From Corella eumyota (Eukaryota > Chordata > Ascidiacea > Phlebobranchia > Corellidae): 64,000 bases of DNA. Positions 11,987 through 24,105 of this stretch are shown here, piece by piece. The notes beneath the pieces were generated by a model. The model was not told the DNA's origin. It was given only the letters and a program-made list of their open reading frames with translations, and did no database searches. The DNA is taken from positions 16,454,591-16,518,590 of the forward strand of contig OY720100.1 of the NCBI GenBank assembly GCA_963082875.1, in the 5' to 3' direction. Position 1 is the first letter of the stretch. Every line of letters starts with the position of its first letter. Position numbers and translations under genes: made by a program.

Positions 11987-13498
11987 TTATTTGATTAAAT
12001 ACTAACTAACTAATCTGACATTTTTTGTGCTAAATTTCTAAAAAAAAATTTTGCTTGGCAAATCAATAACAGAATGTTAATGCTTGGGGTTTAATATGTA
12101 TATTAACCAAATGTAGAAGGATCAATGTTTGCTTATGTATTGTTGAAAGGTTATAAAATACAAATCACAAAGGGCACGACTTTTGCTTATTTTATTATAT
12201 AAAAAGCTTTCCATTTAAATGTAAATTTTGCACTTAAAAAGCCTGGTTCTTATCTAAAAAATTGAATTGCATTACGCTTACTTATTGTCTACACTTATCG
12301 AGTTATATTTAGTTTTTTGCATTCAATTTTTGCTGTATTTTCTAGTTTATTGTAAATATAAAACAATAATATTTCGTATAATCATTTTCTATGGTTCTAT
12401 ACAACGTTGCTTAAAAATGATTTAAAATAACAGCAGCATTTTATACAACACAACATAAACTTCAGAATAATATAAATACACTATTTTTTAGTTAATTGCT
12501 TTGATTTTTAGCTAACATTATTACACCTAATAGTAGAAATTCCTAATTTTTATTAGTTTTTGAATTTGAAATGTTATTAAATTTAAAATAATTTATTACT
12601 TGGCACATTTCATCTGCCTCGCTCTAACCTAAATGTTTGGTTAATAATTATTAACAGTAGGCTTGTGTATTTAAGATATGATATAGACATTTTATCATAA
12701 CACGGTTTGGCTTCAAAAATATGACGTCATAACGTTGCGAAACTACCTAACTATGACGTCATAGGTTGCTTTTTCGAGTTCAAAATATACGCGCCAAAAA
12801 TAAATTTTGTAATTGACTTTTATGGGTTTGTAACGAAAAAAAACAGTTTTAGGCCTGTTTTGCAACGTTTTTAGATTGTTCTAAAATTGTAATCAACATT
12901 TATGATAAATATAAATAAAGTTATGACACTTTATTAAAAGAAGGACTAAAATAACGTTTTGTAGCAAATTTATTACTAAAAGAATGTGTTATATAACTTT
13001 TGCCTTGCGTTATGCAAATTTATAAAAATTACAAAGCTTTTCAAATACTGATGTACAGCCATCGAATACAATTCCTTAGTTTTTATGTTATTTTTTTATA
13101 TATATCTTTATCCTCGACGTGGGAAGTTCAAATGCACTTTTTTTATTAACCACGTCATCTTGTTACCTCACAAAATATTTGGAAAGTCGCGTTAATTCAA
13201 AACCAAAACAAATTAAATAAAAACAGGAAGCACGTGCTTGCTGGATTGTTTGTTATGGTTAACTAGTTTAAGTCATTCAATATTAACTAATTTGAAAATG
13301 TTAATAAATAAGAGACGAATTTGTATTTGTTTTTGTTATTGAAATGGCTTAAAATTAAGAACTAAGAAATCTTATATATTGTTAACGTGCAGCCTTATTA
13401 TACCAGCTTATAGGTTATAATAGTCTTATCAAAATGCAATAAGTTATAAAATATATTAACTGTTTTAAAAATGTTTTTTGAAATTAGAAAACAGTAAA
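11987..13498. other. Divergent intergenic region with two CRE-type palindromes
   Basis: This 1.5-kb stretch separates two divergently transcribed genes (pseudokinase on minus, transporter on plus) and should hold both promoters. TGACGTCA occurs at 12722-12729 and 12754-12761, a pair typical of ATF/CREB binding sites. No coding exon is visible. A near-repeat of the SINE tail (TTTATATATATCTTTATCCTC) occurs near 13090-13120. Confidence 0.45.
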
Positions 13499-14971
13499 AT
13501 GTCAAGGTTTCTACCAAGCTGTTGTTTACCTATGCTAGGTCCCTTTTATGCGTTCATTGCAGCACTAACTGCTAGTATATGGGGGTTAATATGCCAGCAG
13601 ATGCTTAGACCATCCAGTGTACACCAAGTCCTAGGCTTGATGTCAGTGTATTATATATCATCATTGCCTTTAGTAACATACAGACAAATACGCGTGAAGG
13701 GAACGGTAAATGTTGTGAAAGTGAAGCATTATATTAACCTGGCAATTAGCGTAGTTTGTGCGTTTACATCTTGCCAGTTTTTAACATTAGCACTTGAGAC
13801 TGGGATAGGACTTGGTGATGTTTTTGCTCTTGGTGGAGCTTATACGATTCCGATGCTGGCTGTAGCATTTATAATATTAAAAGGTAAATGTAATATATTT
13901 ATTGTGGATATACGCTTTTTGGACAATTTTATTATAAACAGAGTAATATTAAATATCTACTGTTTGATATTTTTCATATTTTTTGATCTGGAAAGGGCGC
14001 CTTTACAGCCTTCAAAGAGTTATTATATTTTTAAAGCAAATTTGTTTCTGTAAATGCTAAGTGGAATGAACTCTTTTTTTCTTGTCTGTTTCTTTAGTTT
14101 ACTTATCTGCAGTTTTATGATTTATTTTAAGTAGTTTTTTTTTTTTTTTTTTTTTTTGTATATATCTTTATCCTCGATGTGGGAAAGTCGAATGCGCGAC
14201 TTAAACTTAGAGTAATATCAGTTACTCAGACCAAGTCTCGAGTTACCTGTGGCAGTTTGGGATATTATAGATTATAATTTCCTGATGATTAAGCTGCTGA
14301 TTAAGTGTTGGCTGAGCAGAAGTTCTTACCGTCTTTAGCGTCTTACTCGAGGGCGCTACAGCATGAGATATATGTAATTAAAAATGTGATATTGTTTTGC
14401 AGAAAAACCACATCCTGTTGATATCGTGCTGGCTTTTATATCAGTTATTGGAGTATTTTTAGTTGCAAGACCTTCTTTTATATTCGAAAAAGGCGTTGTA
14501 TACAACCTAATTAAAATCAAAGGCCTTATCTTTGCCTTATTAAAATGCATTTTTATCGCAATTCGGATCGCAATTGACAAAAATATAGGCACAACTTTTA
14601 ACGAGTACGATATACTGTTATATACTGGTGCGTTCGGTGTATTTTCATCTGGTGTATTAATCAAGGCTGCAAAGATCGGCAATTTTGTTCCCTGTTTCAC
14701 TGACTTTTTGCTGCTAATCGTGGCCAGTTTGTGCGGGTTTATAGGTCGAGTTACCCTAATAAAATCAACCAAAACTGAACAAGCAAATCATGCTGTTGTA
14801 ATCTATTCAACTCAAGTGTTTATAGCCTATATTCTTGAAGCCCTGGTTACTCAAATTTTACCCAATTATATCGCAGTAATAGGAGGAACATTAATTGTAA
14901 TTTCTTCCGTGGGATCAATATTGCTAAAAATATGGCTTCAGAAAAAAGAAAAATTATTAATAACTAAATAA
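13499..14971 (+). CDS. EamA / drug-metabolite-transporter superfamily protein (SLC35G-like)
   Basis: Two exons, 13499-13883 and 14403-14971 (TAA), join in phase 1 to 317 aa. The ATG at 13499 was chosen because the reading frame upstream of it has only a TTG. The protein is strongly hydrophobic, with about ten predicted membrane segments, for example FYAFIAALTASIWGL, INLAISVVCAFTSC, VDIVLAFISVIGVFLVARPSF, LLLIVASLCGFIGRVTL and YIAVIGGTLIVISSVGSILL. It ends in a short Lys-rich cytosolic tail. The GVFLVARPSF motif before a loop and the two-fold EamA layout fit SLC35G-type carriers; length is slightly short of the usual 350-420 residues. The substrate cannot be told from sequence. The single intron contains a 5'-truncated SINE. 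A poly(A) signal lies at 15074-15079. Confidence 0.75.
14158..14366 (-). repeat. SINE family S1 copy, head truncated
   Basis: Tail-first in + coordinates: a T-run, CTTTATCCTCGATGTGGGAAAGTCG, then GACTTAAACTTAGAGTAA, GCTGCTGATTAAGTGTTGG and GGGCGCTACAGCATGAGA. The tRNA head is missing. It lies in the transporter intron, ending about 35 bp before the second exon. Confidence 0.8.
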
Positions 14972-15576
14972 TATAGTTTTTGTTAGCACTGTGTCTTTTT
15001 TTTAATAATTTTACTAATTTTTTATATATTTGTGTTTGTAATTCTTCAGAAGATGTAGCCCATGTTTTTTACAAATAAAAAAAAAGAAATTTTTGCTGCA
15101 TTTCATTTATTTAAATATGATTCTTTTTTAATTATTGGATAACAATGTTTTTATTTTTAAATATGACGTCATAATAAAAACATCTCGTATCTCATTTCGG
15201 AAATCGATATGTTATTGTGAAGGAAGTAGTTAAACATTCTAGTGTTTTTATTTCTCGAAAATATAAACACAAAACATTAATATTTTGTAGTAAAATAATC
15301 ACAAAATATTTATTTTAACATTTACTTGTTAAAGACAGGTTTTGGATGTGGTAAAATCAAATGAAAAAGTATTATAGAAGTCAAGAAATAGTATTATAAA
15401 ATATTAAAACGCAGTTTATATAAAAGTTTAACAAAATAAATGTTTTTTTTATTTTTACAGCATAAAATTAGAAGGTGTTTAAATTGCAAGTTAAGAATAA
15501 TTAGCTAAAGGTAAATTCATAAAATATTATATATTCCCCAAATTGTTTTATTAAATTGGGGTTGATAAATAAATAT
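14972..15576. other. Intergenic, 3' flank of the transporter
   Basis: AT-rich. It contains AATAAA at 15074 and a TGACGTCA octamer at 15164-15171. No coding potential seen. Confidence 0.5.
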
Positions 15577-15848
15577 CAGCGTGGTGTAGTTATCAGAACA
15601 CTTGGTACACTACGTGAGGGCGTTGGTACGATTCCCACTGCTCTCATGCCGTAGCGCTCTTGAGTAAGGCGTTTTAAACGGTATGAATTCCTGCTGAGCC
15701 AGCACTTAATTAGCAGTATAATTATCTGGCAATTATAATATATAATATCCCAAACTGCCACAGGCAACTTAAGACTGGGCTGGGGTAATAAATGTTACTC
15801 TATGTTTAGGTCGTAAGTCGGCCTTCCCACATCGAGGATAAATTACAA
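15577..15848 (+). repeat. SINE family S1, near full length, directly upstream of thymosin beta
   Basis: The head is CAGCGTGGTGTAGTTATCAGAACACTTGG with an altered B box (GGTACGATTCCCACTG). The body runs to the tail CCCACATCGAGGATAAA. It ends about 37 bp before the thymosin ATG and so lies in its promoter or 5' UTR. Confidence 0.8.
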
Positions 15849-15855
15849 AATTTAA

Positions 15856-16163
<308 letters not shown>

Positions 16164-17485
16164 ACGGTTAAAGTAAGTTTTAATTCAATACATTATTTTT
16201 TTTTTTTATTTTAATGGTTATTTATTTACTAGTTTTTTGTTTATTAATAAAATTATTTTGCTTTTTTTTTAGAAAACAAAAAGAATATTACAACCATATG
16301 TATACTCAGAAATAAATATTTTATAACTGCTTTAGCTGCTTAAAACTGTCTTAAAATTTAAAAAATGATTTTAATTTAGTTACATCTATTTGGGACATCA
16401 AATTAACTTAAAATGTTAAACTAAAACTAATTAGAAAAAAAAAATACAATTTGAAATACTACTTTACTTTAAAACAACGCAAATTTGTTAAACACAATAA
16501 AAGGGCGCTTTAAACAATTTGTAGCATCTTTTGCCTAAATCTCTTTCGACTTGTTTTTTTCTTAAGCTTTTTAGAGAGAAGTTTTGTACTGAACAGTTTA
16601 TGTGACCTTAGTTAAGAGTAATTTAAACGATTGATGTTTTAAAAAGAGTGATTAGTTAGGTTTGAAACCGTTGCCTTAGTTTAGCCTAACATAAGATAAA
16701 AGATTTAAAATATGTAACAGTTTTGGTTTTAAAGATTCGAATGGTTTTAAAGATTCGAATATTAGTTAAACGAATACTTGAAAACAACTAAACTAAAAAA
16801 CCTAATGTGAGCTGTAAGCTAGTAAGTCTTACATTAAATCTGGACCAAGCACAATCCAATAATGACTATTTCTGTCATCATGAAATCACTTCAATATAGA
16901 AAGGTGTGAATTAACTGCTATTTTATAATTTTTACTAATTACGTTTATTAGATCAAATATTTCTAGATGTGTTTATGTTTAAAAACTCGAGATATCTAAA
17001 TACGATGAAGAAATATGATAAATAAACAAAATAGAATCTGGAATTACAAATATAATTTTCTAGAATAAAATTGTTTTCTTGTTATTATGGCAAAGAAAAA
17101 ACAATAGCGATTAAATTACTGCATATGCTTACATACACATACAAAAGTAAACAAAAATTGTTAACACGATATTTTGTCTTGCAAATATTATTATAGGATT
17201 AGTAAGATACCAACACTATATTTATCAAATTTAAAACATTTTTGTAGTAATATAGTTAGGATGACGATAAATATTTTGAACTTGTACAGCTTGGGATTGG
17301 GTTGGGGTAATATTATGAGGTTAATAATATGTTAAACTTGTGCAACTTGAAACTGTTATAAGGTAATATCATAAGGTCAATAATATCTTAAACTTGTACA
17401 ACACAAGAAGTTAGATATATTTTAGCTTGTACCACTTTAAACTGAATTAAAGCCTTTTTTAAAAGATTTTTACTTTAACTTCAAG
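16164..17485. other. Intergenic between convergent thymosin and SLC6 genes
   Basis: Contains the thymosin 3' flank (AATAAA at 16311) and about 1.2 kb of AT-rich sequence. Near 17270-17400 a short phrase (AACTTGTACAGCTTGGGATT / AACTTGTGCAACTTGAAACT / AACTTGTACAACACAAGAAG) repeats about three times with TAATATTATRAGGT between. No coding exon seen. Confidence 0.4.
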
Positions 17486-20400
17486 TCATACAAATACAGT
17501 GCTTAAATCTGTGGCGTTTTCTGCTTTTAAAAATGTCATTTCATCCGAGTCTTTTTCGTTGTTTTCATCAATATTAATGTCATACTTTTTGCCATTCTAA
17601 AACAAAAAAAAATTAATTTAAAGGCTTATCAAAACAACTTTTGATAGAGTACATAAACAGACAAATTAGTCATAATAAACATTACATTTTTAGAAGGTTT
17701 TATTACAATATTTATACTACCGCTTACCTTTCCATTATACCACTTTTTAATTGTAAAATACAAAGCATAAACTGGGATACAAAGAACGCTAGATAGCGAC
17801 ATTAACCAACCAATTGCAATCGACCAGTTAGGAAAAACGTAATTTACGTTGTAAGTTAATGGTTCGTACAAGATAAGACAATAAATAAACATGCCCTATA
17901 AAAATAAAACAAGTTATAATTTTGTTAAAAAAAATGTTACCGCTTGAAAATGGGTGAGCTATTTGTTAACACTGGTTTCAAGGGTGAATGTGGGACGAGA
18001 ATAAGCTTATTTTAACACTGGGTTTAAGGGTAAATATGGGACATGTATAATCTATCTGTTAACGCTGGATTTAAGGGTAAATATGGGACATGTATAAGCT
18101 ATCTGTTAACACTGGGTTCAAGGGTAAATTTGGGACATGTATAAATCTGTTAACACTGGGTTCAAGGGTAAATATGGGACATGTATAAGCTATCTGTTAA
18201 CACTGGGTTTAAGGGTAAATATAGGACATGTATAAGCTATCTGTTAACGCTGGGTTTAAGGGTAAATATGGGACGTGTATGATCTTTCTGTTAACCCTGT
18301 GTTCAAGGGTGAATTGGACGTGTTTAATTTATTTCTACTAAGTAACAACATACTCACAATACACAACAGTGGTGAAATATACTTCCAACAATATTTAAAC
18401 CACGGCAAACGAGGTTTAAAGGTCAACATATCACACATATGGTCGTAATATCGATCCAACCCATACATCCAAGATATGGTTATAGATTGCAGCATAACTA
18501 CAAACAAAATACCCCAGCCTGTCGCAGCAAAGTTGTCCATTAATGTAACAACGTAGATACCGCCCTAAAACAATAAAAATTTCTAAATTTTTGTAACAAG
18601 TTGGTTATATTTGACCGTCGTATTTGTAAAGCACTATTAGTCATTTTTTTCGTTTTAATATATTTTCGATGTGGGAAGGTCAACTTTAAAATCTAAACAT
18701 GGAGTAACATTTGTTACCCTAACCCAGTCTCGAGTTGACTTTGGCAGTTTGGGATATTATATTTTACAAATGCCCATAATTAGGCTGCTGATTAAGTGCT
18801 GGCTTAACATAAGTTCACACCGTTTATAGCACCTTACTCGAGGGCGCTCCAGCATTAGAGCAGTGAGAATTGAACCGAGGACCTCATGTAATGAAGCCAA
18901 GTGTTCTAACCATTACACTATGCTGTAGGTAAATGTGAATAAGATAATAAGTTTATTAGTTTAAACTTAAAGAAAAAAATGTAATTTACCTCAGTAGCGG
19001 TGATAAGTCCTAGTAACGCGCATCCTAGTGACGTCACAAATCCAATAACAGATCTAGAATATGGGATCTTTTGCGCACAAGGAATAATTTCTAGAGCAAC
19101 TGCAACGATCCCCTCGATAAAGGCAAACTGTCAGCAGATTAAAAGCATTGAATTTTGCAAAAAAACTTATTATTCCAACCAATTCCAAAGTGGCTTATAT
19201 TAGAAAAAAAATTTGATTTGTTTATAAACCAATTAATATTTTTTTGTATAAATCTTTATCCTCGATGTGGGAAAGTCGATTTCGCAACTTAAACATAGAG
19301 TAACAACTGTTACTCCGACCCAGTCTCGAGTTGCCTTTAGCAGTTAGAGATATTATAGTTTATAATTGCCCGATAATTATGCGGCTGATTAAGTGCTGGC
19401 TCAGCAGGAGTTCATACCGTTTATAGAGCCTTACTAAATGGCGCTACAGCATGAGGGCAGTGGGGATTAAACCCACGACCTCATGTGTGGTGTAGCAAGT
19501 GTTCTTACCACTACACCACGCTGCCAGTCTTATATCTTAGATTGCATTAATAATATAGAATTAAACACTTACTAAAGAATCCAAGCCAAGCAGAAACAAC
19601 ATAAGAAAAAACATCACCGCCCAAAATTTACTTCCTGGCAATATCGACAGCGCTTGAGGATAAACTATAAAAGCTAAACCTGGCCCTGATTCAGCTACAA
19701 CGTCTATTGTAACATTCTAAACAAAATAAACAAATTTAAAAAAAATACCGACAAAAATAAGCTTTTATAATCTTATTTAAAGCTGATAAAGTTTTAAGGC
19801 TTGAACTTGAATGTTAAAATTTATATTTACTTGTTGTTTGGCCATAAATCCAAGTGTTGAAAAGACTGCGAATCCAGATAAAATGCTCGTTAAACTATTT
19901 GCTGCACAAAGAGCAAACGCATCTCTGCAAAAACAAAATTTTCACAAACTTTAAAGCAATAATTTTTGTATTGATAAATTATATATAGTAAATGGCTGAC
20001 TTCACAGCCCTAACTAAGTCTTAGGTGTTGCAATTTTTTTTTTTTTTTTTTTTTTTAGAGGTACTGGTCACATTATTAACCTACTAATTGTTTGGCTACG
20101 CTACTGATTTAGGTAAGCTTACATACTTCAATAAACTATAGTTAATGTTTTAGACTTATAATTTACCTGTAAAAGTTATGATGATAGGTGTTGTAACTAC
20201 CAAGAGTTATCATAACACCATCGCTTATAGTTAAGGAAAATATGTTTTGAAGCATGGCGTCCTTCCAAACCTGGTTTCAATACAAAATTATAAAAGGTTA
20301 GATTTAAATTTTGTAACAAAGGGTGTGTTTATAGCAGATTTTTATTCACGTTATCTTTAAACTTATCGCGTTGCCATATATATTAATATGTGGAAACACT

Positions 20401-22244
20401 TGACATTACCTGAGGTTCAAGAAGCTTTGTTATATTGGGTTTAACAAAATAAGTAATTCCAGTAACTGCTCCGTCCATAGTTAAGCTGTTAACACAGATT
20501 GCAATTAACATTACGAACGGCAAGGTTGCTGTGACATAAGCGATCTAAAAAGTAAGTTTAAAAATAAGCAGACGAAGAAAAATAAATTATCTGACTAAAA
20601 AGAGACTTGTGTTAAATTACTGTTATACAACAATAACTTAAAATATTTGTTTGTGAATTTTTTAGTTAAATGTAAGTTACCTTACCTTACTAGTTACGTT
20701 AATACTTTTGCAGACACAAATATATGCGATAGCCCAAGTGGCAATTATACAAAGGCCCGTTTCCATCTTTAATGACCCCAAGTCATGAATTCCATTTGTC
20801 ATTGAAAGAACCGATTTCCTATTATTACATAGAATTAAAAATGTGCTTTTTACTGAAGAAAAACTATAGGCAATGTGGTTTTATAGTTTGTATCAATTCA
20901 TAACAGTAAAATGGTCAATATTTTATAAAATAAATTAGTAAGTTATGTGTATTTGTTATTCTTAATGTCATGCAAGCTAATAATATTTATATTTCCTACT
21001 CCCAAAATTCAACGGAAGGCGACGTGTTTCCTGCAGTTGCGTTTCTAGTGAAATTTGTTGAAATATTGTGAACGTTATCTTGACATAGTTTTGTGTTCCA
21101 GTCGTTTTGGCAAGTATTCCAAGGAAAAACCGCTGAAAAACTAGCAACAAAATACCGCAAGGACCAAGCTATTATCGATCCATATACAATGTTTGAAAGC
21201 ACCGCTGACACTAAGCATGCATAACCGAGTCCTATAAAAATATTTATCACATTTAATCAGTTTATTGTAGTACCAAACAATGTGTTAATTTCAGGAAGTT
21301 GTCATTATGTATTACCATTTATCATTAATTTTGTTTTATTCCAAATGTTATATAAAACCTTTTTTTGTTGTTGTATATATCTTTATCCTCGAGGTGGGAA
21401 AGTCGAATGCGCGACTTAAACATAGAGTAACATCAGTTACTTCGACCCAGTATCGAGTTGCCTGTGGCAGTTTGGGATATTATAAATTATAATTGCCCGA
21501 TAATTATGCTGCTAATTAAGTGCTGGCTCAGCAGGAGTTCATACTGTTTATAGCGCCTTACTCAGAGGCGCTACAGCAAGAGCTTAGTGGGGATTGAACC
21601 CACGACCTCATGTGTGGTGTAGCAAGTGATCTTACCACTACACCAAGCTGCCGGTTTAACCTTATATATCAACAGTTTAAGAGTTTAACTAAATATACTT
21701 TTACCTTAAAAAATAGCAAGTTATTGTGTTTAAATGATATAACTTACCTTTCATAACAGGTACTATCGTCCAGGAGTTGATAAGAGACAAACTTTTATAT
21801 TGGCCCAATGAAGTCTGCAAGATTAAAGCAGGTAGACTTACCAGTAATAACGTAACGAAATAGGGGATAAGAAAGATGCCTAAAAAACGTAACATAATAT
21901 TTTACCAAAATATAACAATAGTTGTACATGTGTTAAATAAGTTACATAATACTTATTCATTTTTTAGATAAACAAAGTAGAATATTTATACTACACATAA
22001 AACATCCTATTAGTTTTTTAAATAAGTTGCTTTAAAAAAGGTGAGTCGTGCATTTAGTTTCAAATGATATTTTGTTTACACCAAAGTTTTCCCAAACATC
22101 AAGCTTTAATTTTATTGAATTCCTACCTCCACCATGCTTGTAACATAAATATGGAAATCTCCATAAATTGCCCAACCCAATCGCACAACCCATTGTGACA
22201 AACAAGAAGTCCAAATTGTTCTTCCATTTTGGTCGCATTTTCAT
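17486..22244 (-). CDS. SLC6-family Na+/Cl- dependent solute transporter
   Basis: Twelve exons (transcription order): 22244-22127, 21879-21748, 21231-21000, 20818-20686, 20544-20410, 20270-20167, 19924-19831, 19716-19573, 19127-18990, 18564-18358, 17895-17728, 17596-17486. All phases agree; 571 aa. Family landmarks: [20 protein letters not shown] and [15 protein letters not shown] (TM1), IFLIPYF and [10 protein letters not shown] (TM2), a Cys pair [10 protein letters not shown] with NIS, NFT, NAT and NTS glycosylation sites in the second outer loop, [19 protein letters not shown] and [11 protein letters not shown] (TM5-7 side), [10 protein letters not shown], and LLGLDSL (TM8, Na2 site). TLGSYN keeps the Ser linked to chloride dependence in GABA and glycine carriers. 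These proteins import amino acids or their derivatives across the plasma membrane; the exact substrate is not readable. The cytosolic N-terminus is very short; an in-frame stop precedes the ATG. Confidence 0.93.
17948..18335. repeat. Minisatellite, about eight units of 44-50 bp
   Basis: The unit reads approximately CTGTTAACACTGGGTTTAAG, GGTAAATATGGGACATGTAT, AAGCTAT. Copies vary at a few positions (AACACT/AACGCT, TTTAAG/TTCAAG). It lies in the last-but-one intron of the SLC6 gene, ending about 20 bp from the exon at 18358. Confidence 0.9.
18660..18928 (-). repeat. SINE family S1, near full length
   Basis: Tail CGATGTGGGAAGGTCAAC; body with CCCAGTCTCGAGTTGACTTT and AGGCTGCTGATTAAGTGC; B-box side AATTGAACCGAGGACCTCATG and head CCATTACACTATGCTG. 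In an SLC6 intron. Confidence 0.85.
19240..19526 (-). repeat. SINE family S1, near full length
   Basis: Tail TATAAATCTTTATCCTCGATG; B box complement GGGATTAAACCCACGACC; head complement ACCACTACACCACGCTGCC. In an SLC6 intron. Confidence 0.9.
21374..21653 (-). repeat. SINE family S1, near full length
   Basis: Tail TATATCTTTATCCTCGAGGTG; B box complement GGGGATTGAACCCACGACC; head complement ACCACTACACCAAGCTGCC. In an SLC6 intron. Confidence 0.9.
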
Positions 22245-22944
22245 TCACTATATTATTAACTTAACAGGGTAAATCCTAAACAAATTATGCTGCTTTTGTA
22301 TTCTAACAAGTTTTGTTTATCAGCCTATATGCTATTTTGAGAAACCTAAATTCATAACGCTCTGTAATCAATCAAGTCTAGCTGCGAGTTCCGCTTTTAA
22401 AAATGACTGTAAACATAAATAACACACGCTCCCTTTCCAGAGGAAATAGGGCTGAAAACAAACTATAAGGCGTTTTAAAACTTCCGGATTGTTTTCTGTT
22501 TTACAAAGTTGTTTAAACGATTACTGATTACTGATAAATACTTGATTAAGGAAAATTTTCCTGGAAAACTAAAATTTCAAAAACGACATTTTGCTGTTAT
22601 TTAAGTAAACATTTTATAAAAATTAAAGCACATTTGTCTGATGAGTGTTATTTTATAAAAAGGCTGTATAAAATATGACTCATTGTCGGTACAACAAGGT
22701 TTTCGAGCATATGGTTTTTAGGATTTAGCGATATATTTTTGCAATACAACAACTTTTAAAGGTGTTGCTTTTTGTAGTTGTTGTATTTTGTATAAAACTC
22801 TAAATAAGCCTTATTCAAATAAAAATAAAAAGGTATTTTAGAATACGGTTAACATTATTTCTACATTGTTTTAAGATTCCAATAAATCCTAATCGGAAAA
22901 GCAGGCTGAACGTTAGTCCTAAAGCTACATTTATGGGCAAACGA

Positions 22945-23210
22945 TGATTACATTGCGCGCAGTGACTATAATTACAATTACTTCTACATACACATTTATA
23001 ATTACGATAGTTACATTAACAATATACGACTTAACCTACAATAGAGACTACATTGCGCACACAAAAACGTTTACTGAATTATCGTTACACTATACATAAA
23101 ACTTAAATTATACTGACGACTACATTATACACACAAAAAACGGCGTTAACTAAATTACCATTACACTACATAAAACTAAAATAATATTAACGGCTAAATT
23201 ACACTTAAAA
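22945..23210. repeat. Degenerate tandem repeat, about 80-bp unit
   Basis: ACTACATTGCGCACACAAAAACG, TTACACTATACATAAAACTTAAATTATACT recurs with drift as ACTACATTATACACACAAAAAACGGCG and TTACACTACATAAAACTAAAATAATATTA. About two to three units. Confidence 0.5.
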
Positions 23211-23339
23211 TGGTTACTGGTGTTACATATACCAATTACTATTAATACTTTTGCAGGCGGTACATGAAAATGTTTAAAAACTGCCATTTCAATACATTAA
23301 CGAATTAAATTTGGTTGATTGTTATTTTTTTTAAATGTT

Positions 23340-23525
23340 ATTAATTTTCTCCGATAACCACTGAGAGCCAGTTAGCGTGGTCAGACCAACAGGCGTGAGA
23401 TTGTCTTAACCTCAGGTTTCTTTGAATTTTTCTTTCTCGTTCTATGAGAACCAGATTTGAGGTTGGGAAAGCCTTTGCATTGTATTTGATGCGGTGCGAA
23501 GTGCTTTCCTGCAATACAATGTGTT
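23340..23525. other. GC-richer island with nested inverted repeats, nature unknown
   Basis: Within very AT-rich intergenic DNA this block contains AACCTCA (23408-23414) against TGAGGTT (23458-23464), with GGTTTCT/AGAACC inside, and CATTGTATT (23478-23486) against AATACAATG (23513-23521). It could be a non-coding RNA, an untranslated first exon, or a repeat fragment. It is not a tRNA: no B box matches. Confidence 0.3.
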
Positions 23526-24105
23526 TGTTTTTGTTTATTAATAGTTATAAGTAGGCCTTTGTTTATAACTATTTTTCCAACAGCCTTCGTGCTAAACTTA
23601 ATTAACTATATAACACTGTAATATTTTGTCATTAAAATTGTTTTTGATTAGTTTAATATTAATAATTTAACCTAACCGACTTCACATTTTCTTTAAAAAA
23701 AATAACTGCATATTGCTGCAAAACCTGTTTAAAATTGAGGACAAACTCTTTGATTTGTTAAATACACGACAGTCGGTTACGCAACAATTAGTGAGGAAAT
23801 ACATTTTATTGTTATGGGAGTGGAAAGTCAGAAAGTTAAAAACGTAAACTTTAATTTAATTTTAATTATGTCTTATTTTAATTATTAATTATTTAAAAAT
23901 TTAATTGTATATTTATTGGTGTAGTGAATTTTTTTAGTATTAAAATCTACAGTTCTATTTTTGGGTTTTTCAATCGTTTAAACCACAAAAAAATTTGTCA
24001 AAAAATTAAAATATTTATTTTCAAAAATTTCAGTTTTAGAAGTAATTATAGGATATAGAAATCAAGTATTTAATATATTGGATTTTGTATTATTCAAAAA
24101 CAAAC

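Larger units (their letters stand above)
22245..24105. other. Divergent intergenic region between SLC6 and CAPZB
   Basis: Should hold both promoters. Two features stand out: a degenerate tandem array at about 22945-23210 (units of roughly 80 bp with GACTACATTGCGCACACAAAA and TTACACTACATAAAACT) and a GC-richer island with inverted repeats at about 23340-23525. No protein-coding exon seen. Confidence 0.45.

Noticed and set aside
14356-14772. 138-codon minus-strand reading frame
   Set aside because: It lies exactly opposite the second exon of the EamA transporter, whose membrane segments and splice phase make the plus strand the coding one.
17948-18335. CRISPR-like array
   Set aside because: Units are contiguous and vary throughout, with no distinct spacers, and the sequence is an animal intron.
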